From Nannobrachium achirus (lineage: Eukaryota; Chordata; Actinopteri; Myctophiformes; Myctophidae): DNA of 64,000 bases. Positions 1 through 10,070 of the stretch are shown here, in pieces. The stretch's first letter is position 1. The number at the start of each line of letters is the position of its first letter. The stretch is taken from positions 31,620,089 through 31,684,088 of the forward strand of contig OY997658.1 of NCBI GenBank assembly GCA_963921795.1, read 5' to 3'. Below the pieces are notes generated by a model. It was not told the DNA's origin. It saw only the letters and a list, made by a program, of their open reading frames with translations, and did no database searches. A program made the translations under genes and the position numbers.

Positions 1-1513
1 AACCCCATTGCAGAGTACGTACCTGGGAAGACACACTTTCCAGACAGCCATTACCTGTAGTCCTGAGTGAAGTGTCAGAACTAACCTGTGATGTTTCAGC
101 GTTCGAAGATGCAGCTCACACAGCGTGGCCGGTGTCACCGTCCAAACTGGAGAAGATCAAGGAGGAGACGAGGATGGACACTGAGCTGCTGGTGGTGAGC
201 AGACTGATTGCAGAAGTACGTGAACAGTGTACCGGCACAGGGCAAAGCATATCATCACTGCAGTAACAGCCTGTCAACATCGAAGGGTCTCGTGCTATAC
301 GGAGACCGCATTGTGATTCCTCACAGCATGAGAAAAGAAATACTCCAGCGGTTGCACGATGGACACCAGGGCATCACCAAGTGCAGAGAACGGGCACACA
401 TGAGTGTGTGGTGGCCCAGGTTGGAAAAGGAAATCCAAGAACTGGTAACTAAATGTCCCGAGTGCATGCGAGTCAGACCTACACAGAGAAAGGAGCCTCT
501 GATTACAACCCCACTGCCACAAAGGCCCTGGCAGGTGATCGGTGCGGACATCTGTGAGTACGGGAAACAAAACTACTTGGTAGTTGTTGACTATTATTCT
601 CGCTACATAGAAATAGCTCATCTGCCAGACATGAAGAGTGAGACCACAATTGCCCGTTTTAAGAATATCTTCTCCAGGTGGGGTTGCCCAGATGAGCTCC
701 ACACGGATAATGCAAAACAGTTTGTAAGCAAGGTATTTGACGGCTTCACTGTAATCTATGACTTTAAGCACATCACCTCTAGCCCTCACTATCCTCAGAG
801 CAACGGCGAGGCTGAGAGGGCGGTACAGACAGCAAAGAAGATCCTACGGCAGGATGATCCGTTTCTGGCTCTCATGAGCTACAGAGCTACCCCAATACAG
901 GCCACGGGTGCCAGTCCTGCGCAGCTGATGATGGGCCGTCAGATCAAGACAACGGTGCCTACAATCGATAAAGTCCTGTTGCCTGAGTGGCCCAACTTCA
1001 CAAAGGTACGTGAGGCTGATGCAAAGGCAAAGAGCAGCTACAGACGTGCCTACAACCGACGCTATGGTGCCAGAGCGCTTCCACCTCTCCACCCAGGGCA
1101 GAGCGTGGCAGTGAAGCTCGACGGGGAGTCTGGCTGGACAACGGCGGCGACAGTTCAACAGCCACACTCAGCTCCGAGGTCCTATCTGGTCCAGACTGAC
1201 TACGGGACCCTGCGGAGAAACAGGCGCCATCTACGACCGACGTTCCCTCCTGGTGAGGGGGGGGGACACACAGGTGGGCGAGCAACAGTCACCTCCCCGG
1301 CTTACACCTCCGAGTTCACCTGCCAGAGGGGCCGCGTCACCGGCGAGAGAGACTGTTTCCCCTGATCGAGAGCCTGCGGGGCCTGCAGATCGTCTTCCAG
1401 TTCGAGAGCCTGTCCAGGAGGAGCCTGCATGTCGTCTTCCAGAACCGGCCCGGGTGACTTCCAGGGGCAGAGTGGTCCGCCCGCCTGACAGGTTTAATGA
1501 CTTTGTGTGTTAA
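1..1513 (+). pseudogene. Ty3/Gypsy retrotransposon pol relic: RNase H end, integrase, C-terminal tail
   Basis: This is the 3' part of a Ty3/Gypsy pol gene; its integrase would join retrotransposon cDNA to host DNA. The longest open stretch (208-1365) holds a zinc-binding H2C2 region (His near 355, Cys codons at 454 and 463) and a catalytic core with Asp at about 547 and 706 and Glu at about 814, that is D,D35E spacing, the Glu lying in PQSNGEAE. The order and wording are those of vertebrate Gypsy integrases often annotated as K02A2.6-like. The gene is broken: matching sequence lies in frame 1 up to about 36, in frame 3 to about 205, back in frame 1 to about 1257, and in frame 2 after a G run at 1257-1266, ending at the stop at 1513 after a typical RVVRPPDRF tail. 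The 5' part lies outside the window. Identity is certain at family level; it is a non-functional copy. Confidence 0.93.
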
Positions 1514-1797
1514 TGACATATAGCTTGCCGCAATGGAGCAGAATAATCTCCGGCAGCTATAGAGGTGACTGGGTAGTCCACCCCATAACCTCGTGTCATT
1601 GTTTGTTCTGCTGTGCCTTTCTCTAGTAAAAAAAAAAAAAAAGGAAAAGAGGGGGGAGGAATGTTTATTTATCACAGCATTTTGATTCTATTTCTTATTA
1701 TGATTGAATTTACAGAGGGTTTCCATTGCACTGCTAATCCTAAGAGTCCATGTTATGCACTAGTTTTGTATTTCACAGTATACATTGTCTCCGACTC
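1514..1797 (+). other. Gypsy 3' untranslated spacer between pol and polypurine tract
   Basis: No coding signal is seen. It contains an A run at 1628-1642. Its position between the pol stop and the polypurine tract makes it the internal 3' spacer of the same element. Vertebrate viruses with env genes would carry env here; none is present. Confidence 0.6.
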
Positions 1798-1810
1798 AAA
1801 GGAGGGGAGA
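1798..1810 (+). promoter_or_regulatory. Polypurine tract of the Gypsy element
   Basis: The purine-only string AAAGGAGGGGAGA directly precedes a TG dinucleotide that begins the putative 3' LTR. In LTR retrotransposons this tract primes plus-strand DNA synthesis and always abuts the 3' LTR. Confidence 0.75.
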
Positions 1811-1985
1811 TGTCATGTGAATAACTGTATAGTGTGTGTCTCTTTAAGAGACGGGGACTGTATTGGGCGGTGCATGCAACGGAAGCTTTAGTTGGTTGCA
1901 CGTACACAACGAAGGCAACATGTGTCTGTGAGAGGAGCAGCAATAAACAACCTTTGTAGTTAAAGTACGTTGTCAACAGTGAGTT
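1811..1985 (+). repeat. Putative 3' LTR of the Gypsy element
   Basis: It starts with TGTCATGTGA immediately after the polypurine tract and carries a polyadenylation-type signal (caataaac, about 1941-1948), as expected for an LTR. The 3' boundary is uncertain: a TG...CA end is possible at 1978, but the partner 5' LTR lies outside the window, so the end cannot be fixed. The element as a whole runs from before position 1 to here. Confidence 0.6.
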
Positions 1986-2242
1986 ATTATATCGGTCATA
2001 ACCTGCACACCCAACACTCCACTGAACGTGGGGTGGTGTTGTTGTGAATGGGTATGGTGCGGCAGCCTAATATGTTGTTGGTGTGAAACTCCATTCGGTA
2101 GCCTACAGGCTGTTTGGTACAGGGGCCGATCGGTTCTAAGGCTGGACTCACACATATGCGTGAAACATCTTCTCCGTATCGTATGAGAAATGGCCACTGG
2201 GGGGCGCCGTACTAATGCATTGTCAATGGAAGGTTGCTTGGT

Positions 2243-2317
2243 GTTTTGTCGTTGCCGTGTCTCTTGGCCAAAAGACAGGCTGTGGTTGAGCAAGAGACAC
2301 GGGCAACGACAAAAAAC
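2243..2317. repeat. Hairpin at the edge of the assembly gap
   Basis: The arm at 2243-2266 (gttttgtcgttgcc followed by gtgtctcttg) is answered in reverse complement at 2291-2317 with one extra G. The right arm runs straight into the N gap, so the hairpin may be only the visible edge of a larger inverted or tandem structure that was not assembled. Confidence 0.7.
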
Positions 2318-2517
2318 NNNNNNNNNNNNNNNNNNNNNNNNNNNNNNNNNNNNNNNNNNNNNNNNNNNNNNNNNNNNNNNNNNNNNNNNNNNNNNNNNNN
2401 NNNNNNNNNNNNNNNNNNNNNNNNNNNNNNNNNNNNNNNNNNNNNNNNNNNNNNNNNNNNNNNNNNNNNNNNNNNNNNNNNNNNNNNNNNNNNNNNNNNN
2501 NNNNNNNNNNNNNNNNN
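2318..2517. other. Assembly gap of 200 N
   Basis: Exactly 200 undetermined bases, a size typical of a placeholder for an unknown gap length, so the true distance across it is not known. Confidence 0.99.
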
Positions 2518-2776
2518 CCTTGCCAGCCTGCCTCAAGTACTCTACCCACAAAGCCTGTGCTCTATAAAGGACTGGCACAGAAAACATCAAAATGCATGAA
2601 TGCAGTATGAAGCAGGCATACATGTCCATTGTTGTGTCTTATCGGACATATAGCGAACAACAATGGTCAAGTGGTTAACCATGTTCATTTCTGTTGTCAC
2701 AGTCTTGTTGCCCCCGACTTCAATTGATTTTACAATTGTGGCCCACTGCCTAATCTAGTTGAATACCCGTTAAGTA

Positions 2777-2992
2777 TGACATCATTTTGTAGGCAGAGGA
2801 GAATTTCTGCCCCCAGTTTCCGTGAATCTTTTTACTATTTTTACTATTTACACATTTTTCTTCTCTTTGTTGTTGAAAGGAAAGTGTTAGAATTATACTT
2901 TAGTCGTTATTTTTGTCTCGGATCTGTTGAAATAGCGAGGGACAGAAAATGCTCTGGGGGCAGAGTTCTCCTCTGCCTACAAAATGATGTCA
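2777..2992. mobile_element. Palindromic MITE with about 39-bp inverted ends
   Basis: The left end starts TGACATCATTTTGTAGGCAG and continues through the purine and C-rich string to 2815; 2954-2992 is its reverse complement with one or two mismatches. Total length is 216 bp with an AT-rich middle and no gene. TTAA occurs just outside both ends (2770-2773 and 2997-3000), which would fit a TTAA target duplication of piggyBac or Kolobok type, but a few unmatched bases separate TTAA from the inverted repeat on each side, so the superfamily is only a suggestion. Confidence 0.75.
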
Positions 2993-3183
2993 CGGCTTAA
3001 AAGCCCCTCCTGGACCGCTGTCAGCAGCACCCGACCTATGTACGGTAGGTTGAAGTCTTGTTAGGTTCACTGGAAGAAGAGTAACAAAACACAAACACTC
3101 ACTTGTGCAAATAAAACATTTACACAAATAAATAAATAAACATAGTATTTATTATTATCATTTATATTATAACTATTATTATT

Positions 3184-4905
3184 ATACAGTTTACAGTTTA
3201 CAGTTTAGGCATTTAGCAGACGCTTTTAATCCAAAGCGACTTACAATAAGCAAATAAACATCACAATAATAAACAAGATTAAGTGTCAGTACATCAACAG
3301 CAATATAACAAATGTAAGTGAATATATATCTAGAAAACAAAAAACAAAAAACTATATAATCCGTAAAAAAAAGGTTTCTAAAAACCTAAAAACAAATGCT
3401 AACTAGCTTCATGTATGGTCATTGATTTTTTCCAGTAGTGCTAAGGGTTTAGGTGGAGTCTGAAAAGGTGAGTCTTCAGTCCTCGGCGAAAGGTAGCGAG
3501 TGAGTCCGTTGTTCTAAGTGCGACAGGGAGTTTATTCCACAACTTGGGGGCCAGGAGGGCAAACTGTCTCGGACGAGTGGATTTTTGCCCTGGGGTTTTT
3601 AGCGAGGGTTCTGTCAACATCCCTGTGTTGGTTGATCTAAGTGCACGGGTGGGGGTGTAGGATTTGATCAGGTTTTGGAGGTATGGAGGAGCCATACCTT
3701 TGGCTGCTTTGAAGGTCAGCATCAGAGTTTTGTATTCCGTGCGGGCCGCAACCGGAAGCCAGTGGAGGCTGCGGAGAAGGGGAGAGACATGTGAGAACTT
3801 AGGCTGGTTGAAGACCAGTCGTGCCGCGGCATTTTGGATCAGTTGGAGAGGTTTAAGTGCACATGCCGGGAGACCAGTGAGGAGAGAGTTACAATAGTCA
3901 AGTTTTGATATGACAGATGTCTGGATGAGGAGCTGGGCTGCCTCCTGGGTGAGAAAAGGTCTGATTTTACGGATGTTATAGAGTGTGAACCTACAGGACC
4001 GTGTGACTGATGCAATGTGTGCCTTGTATGATAGCTGGCTGTCCAGGACCACCCCAAGGTTTCTTGCGGTAGGAACCAAAGTCACCAATGCGTTATCTAT
4101 GGAAATAGTGAGATCTTGCCTGGGGCAAGACTTAGCTGGGAAGAAGAGTAGCTCCGTCTTGTCCGGGTTCAGCTTGAGGTGGTGGGCTGACATCCACTGT
4201 GAGATGTTGGCCAGACATGCAGCAATGCGTTCTTCCACCTGGGTGGCAGAAGGAGGGAAGGACAAAAACAGTTGAGTGTCATCAGCATAGCAGTGATAGG
4301 ATAGGTTGTGAGCAGAGATGACAGCACCAAGGGATTTAGTGTACAGGGAGAAAAGCAGAGGGCCAAGTACGGATCCCTGGGGGACTTCCGTTTGGAGGGT
4401 TCGGGGAGATGAAAGCAAACCTTTCCATGAGACCTGGTAGGTCCGGTCCAACAGGTAGGAGGCGAACCACTTTAGTGCCGTCCCGGTGATGCCTAGGTCA
4501 GCAAGGGTGTCCAGGAGCAGCTGATGGTTCACTGTGTCGAATGCTGCTGATAGATCCAGAAGTATCAGGACTGCAGAGTGGGAGGCAGCCTGGGCAGCAT
4601 GGAGTGCTTCTGTGACAGCTAGGAGTGCCGTTTCTGTGGAATGGGCCGGTTTAAAACCTGACTGGTTGGGATCCAGCAGGTTGTTCTGTGAGAGATGGAG
4701 AGAAAGCTGGTTAGAGACACACGTTCAAGGGTTTTTGAAAGAAAGGATAGGAGGGATACCGGTCTGTAGTTCTTGACGTCCGAGGGGTCAAGAGTTGATT
4801 TCTTGAGGAGTGGTGATACTCTGGCTGCCTTGAAGGCAGCTGGGACACAGCCTGAAGTTACAGAACTGTTGATGATGGTGGTTATGAAGGGGAGTAGGTC
4901 ATTAT
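3184..4905 (-). mobile_element. 5'-truncated L2-type LINE (copy 1)
   Basis: This non-LTR retrotransposon lies on the minus strand. Its 3' end (low coordinates) is a run of tacagtt repeats at about 3186-3207 followed by GGCATTTAGCAGACGC, the tail of a widespread teleost L2 family. The coding part (next entry) extends upward to about 4905, where homology to the L2 open reading frame stops inside the reverse transcriptase, so the copy is 5'-truncated in the usual way of target-primed reverse transcription. The second copy at 20391-21368 shares both tail and coding sequence. Confidence 0.9.
3441..4905 (-). pseudogene. L2 LINE reverse transcriptase, partial, frameshifted upstream
   Basis: The longest intact stretch reads from about 4535 down to 3441 (about 363 residues). 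It has the reverse transcriptase signature PQGSVLGPLLF (residues 51-61) and the catalytic box YADD (residues 82-85), then the L2-specific C-terminal domain including LDYCNSLLTGLP and a stop after HLFRLHLNP. The first codon at 4532 is GTG, and the frame continues upstream into LLDLSAAFDTV, so 4532 is not a real start. Further upstream NYRPVSLLSFLSKTLER (about 4755-4800) is in another frame, separated by a break near 4700. It lacks the endonuclease and the N-terminal finger region and cannot be active. Confidence 0.9.
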
Positions 4906-5018
4906 AAAAACAGCACTGCTGTACCTGTTGAAAAAACAGAAACAGCTATCTAACATAATATAAGGTAATAGCTATACTGTTCCATTGACTTGCCAATAGT
5001 GTGATGATGGCTTATATT

Positions 5019-5445
5019 CATAGGCGATTCTAGCCTCTTCCAGCAGGGGGTGCACGACCTCTATTACCTCATGCACGCGCGCGCAGCGCGCGTGCACGAC
5101 GCTCGCGCGCGCGCTTAGCGGTTTTGTAATGTTATTTTAGCGGATTTCTGCAGTTAATTTTGTACCCAAATGTAACACAATATAAACAAAAAAAGTGTAA
5201 AACAGGTGCTTCTTTTTCTAGACACCATGAGCATATGTCTATAGGATTTATTTACGTATTTTGCAGACAGAGGCAGCACAGCCAGGACATATAAAGCCAA
5301 ACATCAAGTTAATCATCATTCATCAAGCAATCAAGCAGTCATTTACATTGGTGGTGTGGCACAACCACACCACCAAAGATCCATAACCAGCAGCTACCAA
5401 TATTTACAAGCAAGTGAAGCAAGCATGCGCGCTCGCTCGCGCGCG

Positions 5446-5540
<95 letters not shown>

Positions 5541-6132
5541 GGAGGAGAAGAAAACAGGCTGGCTAACTCCACAGTGAACAGATAGTTAAATAAAGCCATG
5601 TCTTACCTTAAGAAAATGACAAGAAAATATCCAATGTTATATTGAGGTGCCCAGAAGAAAGTGTTATTCCTTGGAGGCACAGAACACATCGTGTAATCCA
5701 GCCTCTTTGAGCAGCGCCGAAAACTTTAGTTCACGTATGGTAAATGTAAAAGCTATCCACATGTCCTATGGATGTCTGTAGTTAACCCCAGGTAGCATAT
5801 TCCACTGTGAAACAACTGTTTAATTCTGTTATTTAGATAAATCTGCAGGTGTCATCATCTGCCGTTTGTTTTTCAGCGGTGCTGTCAGAGACGTTCAGAC
5901 AGTCACTGTGATTGGTTGAGAAACCAGTAGTCCTATTACCTCCCGCCCCCCATTTGCTGTGATTGGTTTAGAAGTCATGTTATGGGTGCTTCAAAGGGTC
6001 AAAAAAGGCGAATTTGAGATGTTCTTCTTCTTAATCATATTGCGTATTTATTATGATCAAAAAAATCAAAATGGCCGCCTGGCGGCCAGGGGGTGCACGT
6101 GCACCCTAGGACACCCCTTAAAATCGCCTATG
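5019..6132. mobile_element. Non-autonomous hAT transposon, 1.1 kb, 8-bp target duplication
   Basis: The ends are exact inverted repeats, CATAGGCGATT at 5019-5029 and AATCGCCTATG at 6122-6132. They are flanked on both sides by the same 8 bases, CTTATATT (5011-5018 and 6133-6140). An 8-bp duplication with CA...TG ends is characteristic of hAT transposons. The interior has no transposase frame; it holds a GC-rich palindromic alternating CG stretch (about 5082-5122) and a long CA repeat. Confidence 0.92.
5457..5540. repeat. CA microsatellite
   Basis: About 84 bases of CA with a single CG interruption, preceded by alternating purine/pyrimidine CG-rich sequence. It lies inside the hAT element above. 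Confidence 0.97.
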
Positions 6133-6140
6133 CTTATATT

Positions 6141-6794
6141 GTCTTATTTGACTGTATGTGACATTATTCTCTTTCTTTGGTAGCCTAATTTATTTATAAA
6201 AAGCGAATTATTTTACATTATATTATATTACTAACGTAATTTAAGGTATAGCTACTGTTCCATTGACTTGCCAATAGTGTGATGGCTTATTTATTATTTT
6301 GTCTTGTTTGACTGTATTTGACATTATTCTTTTTCTTTGATAGCCTAATTTATTTATACAAAGCGAAATGAGAGACAAAAAAAAGTGTTATTGTTGTCAG
6401 ATACTCCCTAGAAAGTAGACACCATGAACGCAGGTTACCGTTACACACACTCCCTAAGCAGGCTTCGCGGGCTCTTTAAAATCCTCCGGTTGCCCCGCCC
6501 CCCGACACACACACACACACACACGCACGCACGCACGCACGCACACACGCACGCGCTTGCACGAGACTGACTGACAGGTGTTTGATGATACAAGCTAGCT
6601 TGGTTGCTCCGTTTCTAGTTTTGAAGTTTAACTGGTTTTAAGAGTGAAATAATCAACGTGTAATTCTTCAACCTCATGGAAGTTGAGAGGAGTCGTCAGT
6701 GTTGTCAGAGTGGAAACTGCGAAAATACAAACTGAAAGACTCATTCTTTCCAATGTATTCTATCGTGTCATGGGTGAGTTAACATTGACATGCA
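6141..6794. other. Non-coding stretch with CA/CGCA microsatellite
   Basis: Apart from the tandem-duplication unit and a CA then CGCA microsatellite at 6505-6556, I see no gene or recognisable repeat here. Confidence 0.6.
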
Positions 6795-7170
6795 GAGAGA
6801 AAAAGTACTAACATTTCTTAGTAGGCCTAAGTAAAAGTATCAATATTGCAATGTAGCAATTCTCTGTCTGGAATTCAAAATGTACTTGAGTAAAAGTAAA
6901 AAAAAAAAAAAAGATTTGTATCAAAATGTACTTTAAAGTACATCAAGTAAAAGTACTCTTATGCAGAATGTACGGTTTCAAATCTATAAAATGTAGTCTA
7001 TACAAATATATTTTAGCCATTTGAAAATAGCAGATCTACAAGCTTACAATGTGCCGCATTGCAACGCATTGTGAGATTGTAAATCTGCTATTTTTAAATG
7101 GCCAAAATATATAGAGGCCTGAAGAAGTGGCTAATGTATGTTTTGTTATAAAAATCTATATTATGTATTA
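6795..7170. repeat. Teleost AGTAAAAGTAC-type interspersed repeat with hairpin core
   Basis: Contains gtacttgagtaaaagta and related strings that recur at 48190-48600, 59638-59875 and 45217-45513 in this window. The string gaattcaaaatgtacttgag here matches gaattcaaaatgttcttgag near 48206. This motif family is widely dispersed in fish genomes. The middle is occupied by hairpin copy 1. Boundaries are approximate and no target duplication was found. Confidence 0.55.
7007..7111. repeat. Core hairpin, copy 1
   Basis: Stem aaaatagcagatctacaag against its complement ending at 7095. In this copy the pairing continues outward (atattttagccattt at 7008-7022 against aaatggccaaaatat at 7096-7110), giving arms of about 42 bases around a short loop. 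Confidence 0.85.
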
Positions 7171-7317
7171 TGCTGGTATAATTTGATTGGTTTTGTGATA
7201 TAAATGAATAAAAAACTTGAATAAAAAATGTATAACAATAAAATAATGATGATACAGCCTAGATTGAGCAGAGTACTCATACAGTATTATATACATAATT
7301 GTGTATATATACTGTAA

Positions 7318-8183
7318 CCAGTAAGACTCCCTAATCGGGAGATAAGCGACCGTAGGTGGCTTATCTCCACAAATAGGGCAAAAATGTTTTTCCCAAATCT
7401 TCCTGATCCATGTTGATGACATGAGTGTAGACATGCTGTGTAGTGATATTCGTGATTTTAGGGCAAAAACTGTAGGAGCAGTGTCCAAAAATGTGTTTTA
7501 AAAATCGGCCTGAAGGTGGCGCTAGAATAGGGCCATGTGAGAAATGAGGGGTGGGGTCTCCGCGTTGCCTTGGCGGACGAATAGGTACCGGCCCCGGCTC
7601 TCCCGGACGCTCCTAGCCCGAGTTACGGCATTTTATGTGCGCTGCAGTGGCAGGGGGTCCTCCACTGGGGGCGCCACCACTTTTGCATCCGTTCTGGAGC
7701 ACCAGGAGTCGGTGGTCCCCGGGAATTCCCCGTGAGCAGCCCCGTTGGGGTGGTCATTTGGTCATTTTTGCACATTTGGTCATTTTTTACATCTGGGGGT
7801 CCCCCAGGGACCTGGGGGTCCCTGGGGCTCCGGGGGTCCTTGGAGGTTGTAGTTTGGCAGGCAAGGAGTGTGTGTGTAAAATCTGGCATGGATCGGGTCA
7901 ACGGGTGCGGAGATATAAGCAGGGAAAAAGTGTGACGTGTGAGCACATTTGGTCATTTTTTACATCCCCAGGGACCTGGGGGTCCCTGGGGCTCCGGGGG
8001 TCCTTGGAGGTTGTAGTTTGGCAGTCAAGGAGTGTGTGTGCAAAATTTGGCATGGATGGGGGCAACGGTTGTGGAGATATGAGCAGGGCAAAAGTGTGAC
8101 GGACTCACTGACTCACTGACTCACTGACTGACTCACAGACAGCCCGTGGAGTTTTTGGTAGTAAATGCGACCTACGGTCGCAA
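7318..8183 (+). mobile_element. Dispersed GCGACC-ended element, copy 1
   Basis: Starts CCAGTAAGACTCCCTAATC and ends GCGACCTACGGTCGCAA. The same start and end bound copies at 55416-56026 (plus) and 56403-56794 (minus), which proves a mobile or dispersed repeat. The start contains a stem GGAGATAAGC...GCTTATCTCC (7338-7368) enclosing gcgaccgtaggtg, and the end is itself a hairpin (8167-8181). This copy has an internal tandem duplication (about 7770-7943 and 7944-8102) and a gactcact simple repeat. No transposase is seen, and I cannot assign a superfamily; terminal hairpins recall Helitrons but TC/CTRR ends are not evident. Confidence 0.75.
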
Positions 8184-8689
8184 CAAGTAGGTCTACTCTG
8201 GTCTGGTCTACTCTGGTCTAATCTTATCATGTTCTTTTTTTTTAAGTGCAGTTCTATCGTTATGGCAGTTATTATTACACAAATAATTGTAATAAAAGCA
8301 ATGTAAAATACTATAAGGTGTGCTCACATAGGCTACATGCCCAATGTAGAGTTTGTTGATTGTCAATGGGTATGCGCATGTATAAAGTGAATGGCAAATC
8401 GAGTGGCAAAGTGAGTTTAACCTCATTTAATGCAATCAGATAGGACTTTTCTGTTTGGATGTATGGGCTGTCAAGGCCAGAAAGTCGTTTTTTGCTACTC
8501 AGTAGGCGTAGGCGTTCCCACATAACGAGTATGATGATGATGTCACGTGCATACTCTCTAGATCTCATTTGGTTTAGAAGCAATTGAAAAGAAAACATAA
8601 AGTTGAGTACTTTGTTGACCTTGCCCTAAGTAGCTCTGTGATTGAATATCTGTCAAACATGCAATATAAAAGTAACTTTACAGAGGTCT
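8184..8689. other. Non-coding stretch, nothing recognised
   Basis: A short tactctggtct tandem at about 8193-8222; otherwise no gene, repeat family or RNA signal visible. Confidence 0.5.
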
Positions 8690-9408
8690 GTAGCAACTCA
8701 TAATGTAATAACGGCTCATAATGTAATAACGGCTCATAATGTAATAAGAAAAATGTAATAAAAACTCATAATGTAATAATCAGCTCATAATGTAATAAAA
8801 AAACGAGCGCATAACGTAATAATGGATTTTTCAATAATGTAATAATGTAATAATGTGTTACATTAAGAACCTCCACATAGGAGGCTCATAATGTAATAAA
8901 ACTTCATAATGTAATAATGTATTTTTAATTACATTATGAGCTGATTATTACATTATGAGCTTTTATTACATTTTAATTATTACATTATGCGCTTGTTTTT
9001 ATTACATTATGAGCTGATTATTACATTATGAGTTTTTATTACATGTTTTTATTACATTATGAGCCCTCATTACATTATGAGTTGCTACACACCTTGCCAA
9101 CTTTGTTGATGAAGAATGGAGCAACTATCTGCTAAATATGCAGTAAATTAATACATATGGGGATCATTTAGCTGTTCAAAGAGCATCCACAATGTTCAAC
9201 ATACAGTTCGTGATTGCATCGGCACTGGGTGTTGATGCAACATCGATAATATCCCAGTACTGTGGTCAGTATGACAGTCTGCCATTGCTAGTTCCGGGCC
9301 ACTTTGCCGAAGGTCATGGGGATCATTATGTAAGCCTTGATGGACCAGTCACACACTTGATTCAAAGAGTCCACGAAGCAGAGGATGGCGCACCACTTCG
9401 ATCTGTCC

Positions 9409-9572
9409 CTCACTTTGGCCCTAAGTCTAGCCTTCACTCTGGCCCTGACTCGGTACCTCACTCTGGCCCTGACTCGGTCCCTCACTCTGAGTCTGGCCCT
9501 AAATCTGGCCCTCACTCTCGCCGTAAGGCCCTTACTCTGGCCCTGACCCGGTACCTCACTCTGGCCCTAAGT
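9409..9572. repeat. Minisatellite in the fold-back loop
   Basis: Degenerate tandem units of the type ctctggccctgactcggtac fill the loop between the two arms. The units preserve ctc act ctg gcc spacing but vary in length. An open frame through them is a by-product of the repeat. Confidence 0.8.
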
Positions 9573-9657
9573 CTGGACAGATCGAAGTGGTGCGCTCTTT
9601 GAATCAAGTGTGTGACTGGTCCATCAAGGCTTACATAATGGTCCCCATGACCTTCGG

Positions 9658-10070
9658 CAGGGGTTGACACTAAGGTCTAATAGGCACTTGCCCATCGGGC
9701 AAGTACAGGTCATGTTCTACTTGCCCAAAGGTCATGTACACTTGCGCAACACTCGTCCATTATAAAATGATAGGTAAGATTTTAATTACCACTCAATTTA
9801 ACTCGATAACAATTTTTAATCATACCTCAATACCTCCAAATCCAAATACCTAGGTAGTTATGATTGCTATGGTTTCACACTTTGTCATTTTATATATTTT
9901 TTTATGGCCACGTTCAGGTGTTTACACAGATATCTCGTGTCGTGTTTATAGACGGTCGTGTCCCCTCTCAAATGAGCACTTGCCCGGTCGGGCAACCTGA
10001 AAGCAAACTTCACCTGCCCCAAAGTTTTATTTACCGGGGGCAGGTGGTCAAGCCTTAGTGTCAATGCCTG
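9658..10070. mobile_element. hAT-like element nested in the fold-back, 5-bp target duplication
   Basis: Ends CAGGGGTTGACACTAAGG and CCTTAGTGTCAATGCCTG are inverted repeats. The flanking bases are TTCGG on both sides (9653-9657 and 10071-10075). The opposite fold-back arm at about 9304-9318 carries the uninterrupted sequence with a single copy of that pentamer, which confirms a 5-bp duplication. The subterminal motif cacttgcccggtcgggcaa appears near both ends. hAT subgroups with 5-bp duplications are known; no transposase is present. Confidence 0.85.

Larger units (their letters stand above)
4957..6366. repeat. Tandem duplication of about 130 bp, first unit split by a hAT element
   Basis: Sequence at 4957-5018 plus 6133-6208 is repeated at about 6230-6366 with small differences: both have gttccattgacttgccaata, then a cttat-rich stretch, then ttgactgta, then gcctaatttatttata. 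The first unit is interrupted by the element at 5019-6132. Once that is removed the two units are adjacent direct repeats. Confidence 0.8.

Noticed and set aside
72..266. A separate small protein at the left edge
   Set aside because: It is the frame-shifted upstream continuation of the Gypsy pol relic, as DVSAF and neighbouring words belong to the RNase H to integrase linker.
7168..7735. Frames conserved between 7168-7735 and 55370-55925
   Set aside because: The shared translation (for example TAPTVFALKSRISLHSMS) follows from copies of a non-coding dispersed element; frames are broken differently in each copy.
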